Part shown: positions 10,082 through 20,571 of the stretch, in pieces
Numbering within the stretch: position 1 is the first letter of the stretch
How the letters are laid out: each line of letters begins with the position of its first letter
Assembly (NCBI GenBank): GCA_037447655.1
Contig: JBBHKE010000729.1
Span: forward strand, 62,001-126,000
DNA from: Zygnema cylindricum
Lineage: Eukaryota > Streptophyta > Zygnematophyceae > Zygnematales > Zygnemataceae
Direction of reading: 5' to 3'
DNA length: 64,000 nucleotides
Program-made: the position numbers and the translations under genes
The notes under the pieces: model-generated
Told to the model about the DNA's origin: nothing
Database searches by the model: none
Seen by the model: the letters and a program-made list of their open reading frames with translations, nothing else

Positions 10082-12115
10082 ATGGGAGGAGGAGAAGCTC
10101 AGGATAGGGGAACCCACAGCATTACACCTGAGGAGAAAGTAAGTCGAGAAGGGTTTGTCCCTGGGGGAGGCTTTCCCAGGGCAGAGGAGGCAGTTCAGGA
10201 AGCTCCTATGTTTGAATCTCCACCCAATGGACAGGCCGAGGGAAACTTCCCTTTAATCCCTCCATTCCTCACTCCTGAACAGTTCCCTTCTCTAGCCGAA
10301 GCTGCTCGGGAACAGGCCGAAGAGAAAAGGAAAGTGTGTCCCACTTCCAGACAGAAACAATTTGGCTCGTAGGGAGCCTGTTTTCGGGCATTTGCCCAAA
10401 GTTCGATTCCATACCCGATCCAAAATTCCAAAGGCCGAGATCCCAATTGACCCTGCGGTGTTAGCCGATCTCCGGTGTCATGGTCGTAAGGAACTTCTTG
10501 CTCTACATGATCTCCATGAGCTGAAGGTGAAAAAAGAGTTGGTTCAACGAGTGGCCCGGGCCGATTGAGCTCGGGTGGTTAGACCAGTAGGAGGAGTGGT
10601 GGAAATTATGAGTAGTTCCTCTGAAAGTAGCTCATCCCCATCTGAACAGGGTCCACCTCGGAGAGCTCCGAAATCCCGTCCTACGCAATCTTTCTTTCAG
10701 GACACATCTACCAGCAGGCCAGCCAGAGGACGTGCCACCTCTCGATCCCGTCCCGGAGAAGGAGGCAGCAAGAAGGATCTCCCAATTCCTTGGAAGGGGA
10801 AGCGATTCGACCACCGGGATAGTAAAGGTAGATTTGCTCCTATGACTAAGGAGGAAACATTTCCAGCAACCGCTCCTGCCTCGACTGAAGGGCCTACTTC
10901 CTCAGTCCTAAAGGGCTCACCTCTTGTGGAGCTTTGGCAATCAAACCCCACCGATTCCGAGGTTCCAGATGTAGATCGGGGAGATTGTTTCCCTGGGATA
11001 CCACAGATCGCCCTTCGGGGGGGCTATGGCGAACGAAACCTACAGGTCCCGAGGTTCTAAGGGTAGAGGTGGGAGATCTAACTGAGGTCTTAAGTAGTGC
11101 TCAGGAATTGGTAAAGAAGTTGAGATCTCAAGGTGGGGCTACGACAGGGGCCGGACCTCTCGAAATAGATTGGGAGGCGTTAGAGGAAGAAAGAAATAAA
11201 GTATGGGAACAGGAACTACGTCTGATAAGGGACCAACAGCTTAGGTCCGGAGGACTCCTTAGGGAGCAGATCCCCACGTCTCCCATACTCAATCCCTACA
11301 TCCAGGAGCCGACAAGGGAAGCTGCTCAAGTTCACAAGTTCCACCCTAAGGAGACTCCATCTCAAAAGTCTCAAGAACTTCCTCTTCAGCGGGGAGAGGG
11401 AGGAACAACAAGACCTAATGAAAAGGGTTTGGGTGCAGATTTACGTTCCGAGTTTGCTCCTGTCCCTCGGGAGAATCCTACCTTTGTATCAGTGGAGATC
11501 GCCTCCACCGTGGAGGCTTTAGTGGAATTACGACCTGACGAAAGGGTCCACATTCCGTTGAGACCAACTACTCCTCCTTCGCTGTCTCACGAGCACAATC
11601 CTGATCCTACATCCTCTTCTCCTCCGCTCACTCCCTCTTCAGCCCCGAGACCCGCAGCAGATCCCAAAGACGTTCCCATGAGAGTCCCCGGGTTGACAGT
11701 TGAATCACTCGTCACTGCTACGCGACCAGAAACTTCCATTCCCGTTTACTCGCCACCTCACACGTGTTCTCCATCATCCATTTCTGAACCACTCCCTTCT
11801 TCTCTTGCTGGGCGCACGCCTAGGGGGCAAACCCCGTATCCCAAGCACGGTCTTTCGCCATCCACGTCTTCTTCGTCATCCAAGGGAACACCTCCAAACC
11901 GACCGGAACTTCAAATCCCACCGGAGAAGAGAAGTAGGCGATCCCGAAGACCTTCTGCACCTCGGGGAAAAGAAGCGTCACCAGGGGGAGACATTTACCC
12001 CGCAACCATGTTATCAGAACCAGGCACTTCCTCAGTGGGGGGGAGAGTGGCCATTTCACAAGCTGCTACTTCCGTCGGGGAAGTAGGTGATATAGGATCC
12101 GAAAACGAAGAGTAA
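10082..12115 (+). pseudogene. gypsy-1 N-terminal Gag extension (ORF1), frameshifted
   Basis: This matches the intact 679-codon frame of gypsy-2 (60493-62532) along its whole length. It starts MGGGEAQDRG, has the conserved HGRKELLALHDLHELK and VRPVGGVVEI blocks, a Ser/Pro/Arg-rich middle and a helical EIDWEALEEERNKVWEQEL segment near 11160. It then runs through Pro/Ser-rich sequence to GSENEE. Frames change near 10365 and 11045, and a CGA to TGA stop is at about 10568. No catalytic motif is recognisable, and composition suggests mostly disorder with one helix. It lies in the Gag frame upstream of the capsid, so I read it as a Gag extension and not a separate gene. Confidence 0.75.
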
Positions 12116-12199
12116 AGGGTGATTTCTCTTGCACGGTTTGTCAGTCCCACTAGACCTCACTCACCACAATTCACTAATCGTGCGGAGGAAGAGAAATAA

Positions 12200-14335
12200 A
12201 TGTGGGACAACCGAATATTTACGGGAGATAATTCACGAATTGCCTTCTCAGATTTTGAACTGTTGTGGAAATCTTTCACTCAGTCCGAAATCAACAAATA
12301 TCGGGGAGAGGTTATTCCTGATGACTTCGAGACTACCCTCTTCCCCATGATGGTCAACTATCTCTCTAGGGGTGCCTTGGCGGATTACAAGGAGCAGCAA
12401 CATCTTCTAATGGCTCCTAGCATCAAAATATCCGATCCGACTCTCGATGCGGCAGTTTTACAAGCGGAGGCCGATTTGGCAGCAGCGGCAGCCGCTCCTA
12501 TTTCTCGCGTCTTTACCGAACACATGAAGCTGCAGGCCTAAGGTCGAACATACGTTAACCAACTACAAGCTATTCAGGCAGCCCGAGCTGCCACTCGAAT
12601 GATCGCCAACCCCTCTCCGTGCACAACACTCCTCGACGCCTGGAGAGTGTTGTATATTGAGAGGAATGAGTCCGCCATCAAGGAATTCACGGACTTCCGA
12701 TGCTTGAAGAATGAGATGCCCAAAGCCCTTTTCAATAGGCTCTCCAGTCTTTGCCAGAAAACCAAGTTGTCAACAATTGATCTTCCAGCAATGGCAACAA
12801 AATATTTTATTGCAGTCGGAAATTTGTTTGGACCCACCGGACAAGCTGCTCTAGATAACTGGATCGCAAGCTAGGCAATCCAAGACATTAACCCCTCAGC
12901 TAAAGAAATTTCCCTAGCAGCCATGAAACTGTACGACCATTTCGTCAACAGTGAAGCTAGGGAAAAAGTGGTCACCGGCAAAGCCAGAGCAAATTTTGTC
13001 GGGTTTGACGGAGAAACCCCTTTGAGCAAAGAAGAGCAGCATGAACTCCAAGCTTTGCGGAAGCTTAAGGGCAAACAGATAGCTGATAGCGGATCAGAAC
13101 CCGCAATGGGGGCGGATGAAAGGATGATTTTGTATAATTGTCTGAATTGTCAGCAGAACGGCCACGGGTGGAAACGGTGCCCCCGAAAACTAAAACCGGA
13201 ACTCGCTCTGAAACAGAAGGAATGGGAAAAAAAAAGGGCTGAAAGAACTCAGAAGCAAAACGAAAGGAAACAAGGAGGGGGATCGGAGGACAAAACTCCA
13301 GTAACAAAGGCTAATTACTGCCCAACTCCCCTGTCCGAAACCTCCAAAATGTCTCAAGCCAAGTTGAGATTAATCAAACTTCCTAAGTTCGATGACGCCA
13401 AAATTTCTAATGAATTACGGATCAAATATACTACCGAGGGTTCCAAATGCGAGGCATGCGGTTTTATTGGCCACAAGAAAGGGCAGTGTTTCCGAAAGAA
13501 TGGGGTGCCAAAAGAGATGATGCAATACGCCCTGTTTACCGGTGAAGGGGAAGCCGCCTTGAATTCTCTCCCTCTTCAGCTCCTTTACCCCTGGGGACGC
13601 TGCACCATGGAGGAACCCGAAAGAACACCGGCAAGTCGAGCAACCAGTACCCTGGAAGAGATAATTCAACATCAAAGCCAGTAATTGGCCGCGATGGCTT
13701 CACAATTAGCGGCCTTAAGTTTAAATTCCCCCTCCCGTCCGGCTGCTCTGACGCCTGCTCAGAAACTCCAACAGAGAAAACAATAGCTATTACAAAAGCT
13801 AGCGGAGCTTGAACAAGAAGCCACGGCGGCTGGAGATGATGACGACATTATGGGATGGGATATGACACCTCCAAGAGTTAACCATGCCCGGACTTTTCAT
13901 TCAGGAGCCTGGAATGTGGGGGTAGGGGATAAGCGCAGAAAACTCCGTCACACAACATTGGAGCAAATGAGGGACAGACAGGGAGTGGCCCCGGGGGATT
14001 ATAACAGAAAGACCACAGGACCATTGTCATTCACTCCTCGGGCGGTAATACTGAACAATGACACCGGCCTAGGAATAAAACCTACAAACCCTCCCCCACA
14101 AGCTATGAAGAAACTGCCTCCCGGATTCGAAAAATACAAGTCCGACAAAGAAAGGGAGACAGAGAAAAACGCTAAAGAGGAAGAGAAGCAGAAATCCCAA
14201 GACTGGTTCGAACGGTTCATGGCTGAACGCCCGGAGGATGAAACACCAACAACTCCTCCCACGCCAGGCTCAGATATTGAAATCGAGGAAGCAGGGGGGG
14301 GGGGAGCAAGCGGAGCAAAAAATGGAGGAGAATAA
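12200..14335 (+). pseudogene. gag: gypsy-1 Gag: capsid and two zinc knuckles
   Basis: The protein starts near MWDNRIFTGDN and has a helical capsid-like region (FELLWKSFTQSEINKYRG, FETTLFPMMVNYL, TTLLDAWRVLYIERNE). Two CCHC knuckles follow, CLNCQQNGHGWKRC (about 13138) and CEACGFIGHKKGQC (about 13450), with a Lys/Glu-rich segment between them. A Pro-rich and then Glu/Lys-rich C-terminus ends at 14335. Stops at 12539, 12873, 13682 and 13785 break the same frame. At least the second equals CAG in gypsy-2, a C to T change. Its role would be particle assembly and RNA packaging. A run of eleven G (14294-14304) lies just before the end, where the frame shifts toward protease. Confidence 0.85.
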
Positions 14336-14337
14336 CC

Positions 14338-15308
14338 CCATTTCCTCCCCTAAAGCCGTGCCTTCTTCCTCCTAACCAGCTGCTATGTTAGTCCGTCACT
14401 TAATGCCCTACGCCCTTACACATGTCAAAACTCTCGCCTCATCACACAATCTATCACAAGATATCCTTATTCAGGCATTGGGAGAGGAAATTCACTTGGG
14501 ACGGGAGAAGGTAGAGCCGGCAGATCAATCTAGTTCCGTTTTTCTATCTGCCGAACCCAAGACCCGTATGATGGATAGGGATTACAAAGCCATATCGTTA
14601 GCCCTCATCGTCACCCGGACCGGAAATTTCAAGCTCAACGAATACAGGGGTTATCAGGATGCCGTGGTCGATACCGGTGCGCTTCCAAATTTAATAACAA
14701 CTTCTGCTTTACAGCAGATGCCTGAGGAATCACGACCAGAAATTTTACCAAGCGATATCTGCCTCAGTACAGTTAGTAGCGGAAGTCAACTGGTCCATGG
14801 AATCATCAAATCTATGGAGATTGAATTCTCAAATGATGCTGGTCAACGAGTCCGGATTCAACTCCCCTTTCTAGTGGTGGAAGGGAAGCAGTTCGAGATT
14901 CTGCTGAGGATGACAACTTGGACCCGACTGAATTTGGAGTTGAGTGTGTGGAAGGAGCAATTCACGGTGAGGGACCCCGAGGAGCCCGAAAGGACCCAAC
15001 TGGTGGTGCCCTTAGGATTATGGAGCAGGGGAAAGATAAATACGCCTGTGTCTGGCTGTTACCCGGTATATTCCACATCCTCTCCGACTGAACTTTTTGC
15101 CTGCTCACCAGATATTGCCAACGAAATATTGCAATTCCCTATTTCTAAGCGGTGGGAAGAGGGATACCAAGCCCAACTATTTCAAATGGCAGCACTTCGG
15201 CGGGGAGTAAAACAGGCTTTTACAGCTATAGCACCAAATGAGATCTTTTCAACTCTTCGGTCAGAATCTTCGGAAAAGCAGTCCCAAAACGGGAAATTCA
15301 ACCGATAA
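14338..15308 (+). pseudogene. pro: gypsy-1 aspartic protease
   Basis: The frame is open from 14385 (307 codons), with the same frame readable upstream to the G run apart from one stop at about 14373. The retropepsin active site AVVDTGALPNLI has Asp96-Thr97-Gly98 (numbered from 14385). VVEGKQFEILLRMTTWTRLN resembles the second conserved protease region, usually ILLGxPWL, with Gly changed to Arg here. The C-terminal 100 residues, including PISKRWEEGYQ, have no clear match and may be a spacer. The frame ends in TAA (15306-15308), and the methyltransferase continues in the same frame directly after, so protease and methyltransferase were probably one polyprotein. Confidence 0.85.
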
Positions 15309-16339
15309 GTGGTGTCACTGACTATCCCAGCTTCCGGGCTCCTGATTGTATCATTATTTTCAGGAATCAACACTGATTTAGAAGCGGTTTTGAAAGCAGG
15401 ATACGTAATAGAGGCGTATACGGCGGTGGAAATATCACCCGAAGCTCGAGCCGTCAGCGAGCATCGCCTGCACCAACAACACCAACTCTATCCTCAACAA
15501 CTCCCAGTGTTGGCAATCTCTCAAGCTCACCGAAGTATACCTCAAAATGTGGAGAACATCATGACCCCACACGTCGCCAGTCTAAGAAGGGTAGATTTGG
15601 TGGTAGCAGGGTGGCCTTGTCAGGGATACTCGCTAGCCGGACAAGGAAAAGGACATGCAGACCGAAGAAGTAGGACTTTCTTTAAGATGATACAAGTAAT
15701 ATCATGGATACAACAGCTCTTAGACACACCAGTGGGGTATGTTTTGGAAAATGTCACCAGTGGTATGATCGGCGACAACATGTAGCGGACAGTTGGAAAC
15801 AGGTCACCCAGATTTTAGGAATTCCGTTGGTTTTCGACGCGGCACAGATGGGATCTCGGGCCCACCGAGTAAGGGCTTATTGGACCAATTTAATCCCACT
15901 TCCCATCCTCAGACAGCTCTTGGACAAGCATATTCCAGATCACAACAACACGGTACAACAAATCCTGAAAAAGGGGTGAATGCCCACACCCGTCACCAAA
16001 ACTGACCGCCCTCCCTTCTTCAAATGCAACAAACCAGGATTACCCCGCAGAGCTCTTCCGACCTTGGTCTCTTTTCCCAACAGCCATGCGTATAGGAAAG
16101 GGGTAGCTGGAATGATATTTGACAGTACCACAGAAACATGGACAACCCCAACCATTGAAGAAAGGGAGCAAGCCATGGGATTCTACCCGGACACCACAGC
16201 TGCCCCAGGTATTTCGGAACTTCAAAGATGCAGCCTAATCGGACAAAGCATGGACTTAAACGCAATCACATGGGTGATCCAACATGACCTTGCCTTTTCA
16301 AGTCTTCACTCTCAAGAGCGACAAAACAGTAACCTATAA
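15309..16339 (+). pseudogene. cytosine-C5 DNA methyltransferase domain within gypsy-1 pol
   Basis: All main motifs of DNA (cytosine-5) methyltransferases occur in order. Motif I is LIVSLFSGI (about 15342), for S-adenosylmethionine binding. Motif IV is GWPCQGYS with the catalytic Cys at 15618-15620, followed by AGQGKGHADRRS. Motif VI is YVLENV (15738). Motif VIII is QMGSRAHRVRAYW (about 15845). Motif IX is RALPTLVS (about 16049). The C-terminal part EREQAMGFYPDT and CSLIGQSMDLNAITW (to about 16285) matches motif X. The target-recognition part between VIII and IX is short. A frameshift near 15780 and a TGA at 15977 inactivate this copy. It lies between protease and RT, in frame with both. The likely role is methylation of element or host DNA; that is inference. 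Confidence 0.9.
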
Positions 16340-18060
16340 GCCCCTAAATTGCTGGCAAGGCAAGCAACTTTACAGCTAGAGGGGGTGAGAGAAACACGAA
16401 AAATTCAAATCTCCCATCTGAGGGTCCCTCCAGTGGGGGGGGGGCGGTTGCCCAGAAGGGGACAACTTAGCAAAAGTTGTCAACAGTAGGGTCCTGGTAG
16501 GGAGGGAATTGTAGACCCCTAGGTAGGATTCGAATTTGATATTACTAGATGGGGCCGACCCCCTGAAGCATGGGCAGCGGTGGAGCCAGGGAAAATGGAT
16601 TGGACCTTGGGGGAGCAGTTGGATCCACAACAAAAGGCTCAGTTATCGGAGTTGTTAGCAAAAAACAAACATGTATTTTCCTGGTCAGAAACAGATGTCG
16701 GCATTTACCAAGGGACTCCTTTACGAATTGACATGATAGATGAGACGGCCACTATTTGGCAGTATCAGTACCCCCTCAGTTTTAAAGAAAAAGAGTTTAT
16801 CACTGCCAAAGTTTAGACCTTGGTAGAAGCTGGGTTGGTTCAGGAAAGCACCGGACTCCATGGGTTAGCTTCCCCAACTGTTCTCCCTCCTAAGAAGGAT
16901 GCTTCCGCAAAGACAGTAGATTTTCGGATGTGTGGGGATTACCGAATGCTTAATGCGGCTACCATTCCGGACCGGTATCCAATGCCAACTCCAGAAGAGA
17001 TTTTCGACTCTCTTTCGGGGGCCACCATCTACTCCACGCTTGATATGAAGAACGGGTTTCACCAAATTGCCATGGAACCGAAGCACCGAAGAGAACGGCA
17101 TCTTGGGCAGGTTCCCGGTTATACGAGTGGATGTACATGCCCTTTGGGTTGAAGAATGCGCCGGCCAAATTCCAAATGGCGATGGATGAAGCCCTCCGAG
17201 GAATTAATTGTGCCTGGTGCTATATCGATGATGTGATTATTTTCTCGAAGACTTTTGAAGAAAACCTGGAGCATATCCAGATGGTCCTCCGGTCACTTCA
17301 AGCAGCGAGTTTGAAATGCCACCCGGGTAAAGGTATTTTCAGTGTTCAGAAAATTATTTACCTTGGACATGAAGTCACCCCCGAGTGGGTCCCCATAAGG
17401 TCAAGGTGGCCGCTCTGGACGCTCTTCCCCCACCTGAAGATATATCAGCTCTACGCACCTTTCTTGGCCTGGCTAATTATTACCGGAGGTTCATACCCAA
17501 GTTTAGTAGTCACGCCGAACCTCTGAATCAGTTTTTGCGAAAAGACCAAAATGGCAGTGGGCCACCGAGCAGCAAATCGCCTTCCAATTTTTGAAGGACG
17601 CACTCAAGCAGCATCGCGTGCTCCGAATGGCCGGTCACCAACGACCTTTCCTCCTTTACACTGATTGGAGCAGGTTTGGATTGGGAGCAGTTTTAGCCTA
17701 GGTGGATGATGCCGGGGCAGAGTATGTAGTGGCTTTTGCGAGTCGAAGCAATAACCGAGCTGAAGGGAATTACAGTAGTTACCACGAGGAGCTCTTGGCC
17801 GCAATTTGGGCGATTCAACATTTCCGGCCATATTTATACGGAATCCATTTCACTTTGATTACGGACCATCAGCCTCTGCAATGGATCATAGAAAATAGCA
17901 ATTAACCGGCAAACTCACCAGATGGGTTCTTATCTTGCAAAAATACAATTTCAGTATTATCCACCGGGCGGGAGAAATCCATGGAAATGCCGACGGCCTC
18001 AGCCGAAACCGTGGCCCCTCCACATTGGATTCTACCGGAGCCAGACACGATGAGGATCCT
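16340..18060 (+). pseudogene. pol: gypsy-1 reverse transcriptase and RNase H
   Basis: After a linker with two stops, the RT starts near MDWTLGEQLDPQQKAQLSEL. Motifs in order are GLASPTVLPPKK, FRMCGDYRMLNAATI, YSTLDMKNGFHQI, a frameshift near 17110, MPFGLKNAPAKFQ and the catalytic YIDD (17221-17232). IIYLGHEVT, another frameshift near 17390 and FLGLANYYRRFIPKFS follow. RNase H shows LLYTDWSRFGLGAVLA, EGNYSSYHEELLA and ITDHQPL, with a frameshift near 17900, and ends in IHRAGEIHGNADGLSR. These are RVT_1 and RNase H of Ty3/gypsy type, not copia type. Nearly all catalytic residues remain, but the frame is broken many times. Confidence 0.92.
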
Positions 18061-19584
18061 GAGGTCAGTTTGGGATTAATCCGGGTCTCCTCCGCTTTTA
18101 TTTGGATTCCGCCATCTGGGGGGGAACTGCCCACATTTTCAGTTGACGTAGAGGGACAGGCACCCATAGGAGTCGAGCGAAAGGATATCTAGAATGATCC
18201 TGATTCCCTGCAATCCATACAACGAGGATCTCCTCTTCCACACTTGTCTGGAGTTCAATTGTCCCGAGTTCAAACGCGTATGGCGGCTTATGACTGGGAC
18301 CGAGGTATCCTCCTCCGAAAATGGGCGGAGGGGACAAGGAAAGTGGTTCCTCCTCCCTCCGATCGATAAACGCCGATTACCCGTCTCCATTAGCAATGTG
18401 GACATTTCGGGAAAAAACGGACCACTTCACTGGTCATTGGATCCTATTGGTGGCATGGGTTGCGGGCTCAGGTCAACCGAATTGTACAGACTTGTATCTC
18501 CTGCGACCGGGTTAAAGCAGCCTTCGACAAAAAGGGTAGAACTGAGCTGCATTCTTTGCCCATCCAGGGAATGTTTTACCGATGGTACCTTGATCTCTAG
18601 GGGCCTCTGCCTACCAATCGAAGGGGCAATCGCTTCGTTCTTGTCATAATCCAACATTTTTCCAAATGGATAGAGTTGGTGGTTTTGCCTCGGAAAGAGT
18701 CCAAATCTATTGCAGATGCATTTTTGCAGAGAGTGTTGTCTCAATTCGGAGCGCCCGCAGAGGTTTTGACAGATCAAGGTTATGAATTCGCCGGAGAATT
18801 TTCCACCCTCTTGGAGAAATGCCTCATCGATCATCGGCTAACCAGTCGGGACCACCCACAGGCCGACGGATTGGCCGAAAGGTGCGTCTAAACAGTGAAG
18901 CGGTCACTGCGGAAATATGCGATTGAAGAAAACCTGGGGGAGTGGGACCAAAGGGTTCCTTGGATTGCCATGGGATACAGGTTCAGCCGACAAGCTTCCC
19001 TCCACTCCTACAGCCTTTACTTCATCCTCTTTGGACGACATCCCATCCTTCCCGGGGCGGCCTCGGCCCAAGCGGTTGTTCTTCTGGAAATGGATGACCA
19101 GGAGACTGTCAAAAAACTGATATCTAAAAGAGCTAAAGTGTTCCACCGCGAGATACCCCTTGCCATGGGAAATTTGCAGTCAACTCAACATAGGGATCTG
19201 TTGTGGTTTTCCGAACGACGGAGCGGGAATTATGTGCCCAGACAGCGACAATTTATGCTCGGTGACTTTGTATACAGGATGCAACAGAAAAAGGATACGT
19301 TAGATATTGCTGCCGGTCGGGTAATTTTAAAAGTGGTGGAAGTTTCTAACAAAGGTGTTCTCACTTTGGAAGGGAAGGATGGCCGGAGAATAAAGGAAAA
19401 CCAAGGCAATGTGGCCCCTTACCATCTCCGAGGATTGGAGGACGAACCCACCTTCCACTTGACTTATTTCGCCGATCCTCCCTGCTACTCCTCATCCTGT
19501 GATTTGTCCTCCCAGCTGGACCACGTTTTGGTATGTAACCACTGCAACCAATGCTGGCATCCTTTATATCTTCCCCCCTCCTAA
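18061..19584 (+). pseudogene. int: gypsy-1 integrase
   Basis: The H2C2 zinc site is read from QCGHFGKKRTTS and CISCDRVKAAF. The core has DDE-type acids in GMFYRWYLDL (first Asp), VLTDQGYEFAGEF (second Asp) and PQADGLAERCV (Glu). Beyond the core, FVYRMQQKKDTLDIAAGR...APYHLRGL resembles the GPY/F module, and the C-terminus has an unusual CNHCNQC cluster near 19535. Stops in the zinc region and core (TAG or TAA at about 18190, 18367, 18391, 18598 and 18889) correspond to sense codons in the second copy at 20572-21702 where that copy can be compared, which shows they are mutations. The enzyme would insert the cDNA. Confidence 0.9.
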
Positions 19585-19968
19585 GAGCCACGCCATCAGC
19601 CCTCAATCACCTGGTTCTGCGGGAGCTGCGAATTGAGCGGATAACAATTTAATTCTTAGTCCCGATTGACTAAGAGGGGGGGAAAATTGGGACTTCCGCC
19701 CGATGACCTCCACGGCCACCCTTTCGGTCATATGGGGAAAAGTTAGGGGAAGTGGGGTATCTTTTTCTTCTTCCCAACCTTGCATTTCTCATTTTGCCTC
19801 ATTATGTGCAATGCCATGCATGCAAGTCGCCGGGAGGTTTGTGAGGGCTAAACTGGACATTTTCACTGTCATGGGAAGCCCCCGCATTCTGGGGTTATTG
19901 ACAGGATTCCAGGCCACCAATTTACGCCAAAAGCTTTATTCTTTCTGGTGCACCAAGCACGCTCGACA
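19585..19968 (+). other. gypsy-1 3' untranslated tail with polypurine tract
   Basis: No coding potential is seen. AAGAGGGGGGGAAAAT at 19672-19687 is a good polypurine tract and is followed by TGGGAC. A second purine-rich stretch is near 19735. The 5' LTR-like sequence does not reappear here. The tail ends CACGCTCGACA at 19968, like the 1402-bp unit at 54589-55990, whose last 220 bp also have a purine tract followed by TGGG. The similarity between these two tails is weak and patchy. Confidence 0.5.
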
Positions 19969-20116
19969 ATTCCCGATTTCCAAGCGGTGGGAAGGGGAAT
20001 ACACAAATTGATTATTGTAGGTAACAAAACTCCGGCAAAGAGTAGATCAGGCATTCTCATCCTTATTATTATTACCAAAAACAGATTCGACCACCGGGTC
20101 AGATGTTTTCCCAACC
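19969..20116 (+). other. short scrambled segment before assembly gap
   Basis: 19970-20005 resembles the end of the gypsy-1 protease region (PISKRWE..., near 15130-15165), so it is a displaced gypsy fragment. The rest, up to the gap, has no recognisable content except ATTCGACCACCGGG, which also occurs near 10804 in gypsy-1. Confidence 0.4.
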
Positions 20117-20126
20117 NNNNNNNNNN
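20117..20126. other. assembly gap (10 N)
   Basis: Ten N bases. A fixed-length run like this is usually a placeholder of unknown true size. Different element fragments in different orientations lie on its two sides. Confidence 0.99.
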
Positions 20127-20571
20127 GGCTCAAACAAGCTTTCTTAGGTGCTCTTGGTAGATAAGGCCGGTGAGGCCGGAATAGATGGTTCTCGTGGATT
20201 CTTTCGAACAAACTCGGCTTCTCCCCTATCCCTTGATTCCGAATCAATTTCCACCACGTCTTCCGCTTCGGGTAGAGTTGTCACTGGAGTTTCCACAACC
20301 GAGTCCTTTTCGGTCTGATTTGTACCTGCAAGAATGTCATCTTCTCTAAAACCTGGATAGTTAGGAAGCTCAAAGTCATCGGAATTTTCTGACTCAAATC
20401 TGATTTTTACTGACTTCGTATATTTGAAGGGATCCACAAACTTTCCTTCATCCATAACTACTAGATGCTTTACTAGGATTATATCTTCCCTTTTTAGATC
20501 ATAAACTCTATATCCTTTAACATCTTCATCATATCCTAATAAGTATCCTCGTTTTCCTTTAGTTTTAGCCC
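20127..20571 (-). pseudogene. copia fragment, integrase-to-RT linker
   Basis: The minus strand has a clean frame with YLLGYDEDVKGYRVYDLKR, EDIILVKHLVVMDEGKFVDP and the acidic linker, ending near NPREPSIPAS and a short divergent end. This is the piece between the integrase core and RT in the copia-J/K group. Its nearest match is copia-J at 38220-38450 on the plus strand. Both ends are truncated: one lies near the gap, the other is fused to gypsy sequence at about 20562-20571 through the shared bases AGTTTTAGCC. Confidence 0.85.

Larger units (their letters stand above)
8772..19968 (+). mobile_element. Gypsy-1, Ty3/gypsy element carrying a DNA methyltransferase
   Basis: About 11.2 kb. The order is 5' LTR-like region, self-complementary primer site, long Gag extension, Gag with two zinc knuckles, protease, cytosine-C5 methyltransferase, RT, RNase H and integrase, then a polypurine tract and a 3' tail ending GCTCGACA. 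Compared with gypsy-2 (59207 onward) the coding part has several frameshifts and stops. No copy of the 5' LTR-like region is found after the integrase. The right end is placed at 19968 because the 1402-bp unit at 54589-55990 also ends GCTCGACA and carries a target duplication there. The flanks 8768-8771 (AAGC) and 19969-19972 (ATTC) do not match, so the ends may have been altered. Confidence 0.85.

Noticed and set aside
19631-19650. Sequence AATTGAGCGGATAACAATTT resembles the E. coli lac operator.
   Set aside because: Two bases of the operator are missing and the flanks do not match lacZ or common vector sequence. It lies in the middle of a gypsy 3' tail. Coincidence is more likely than contamination or an operator.
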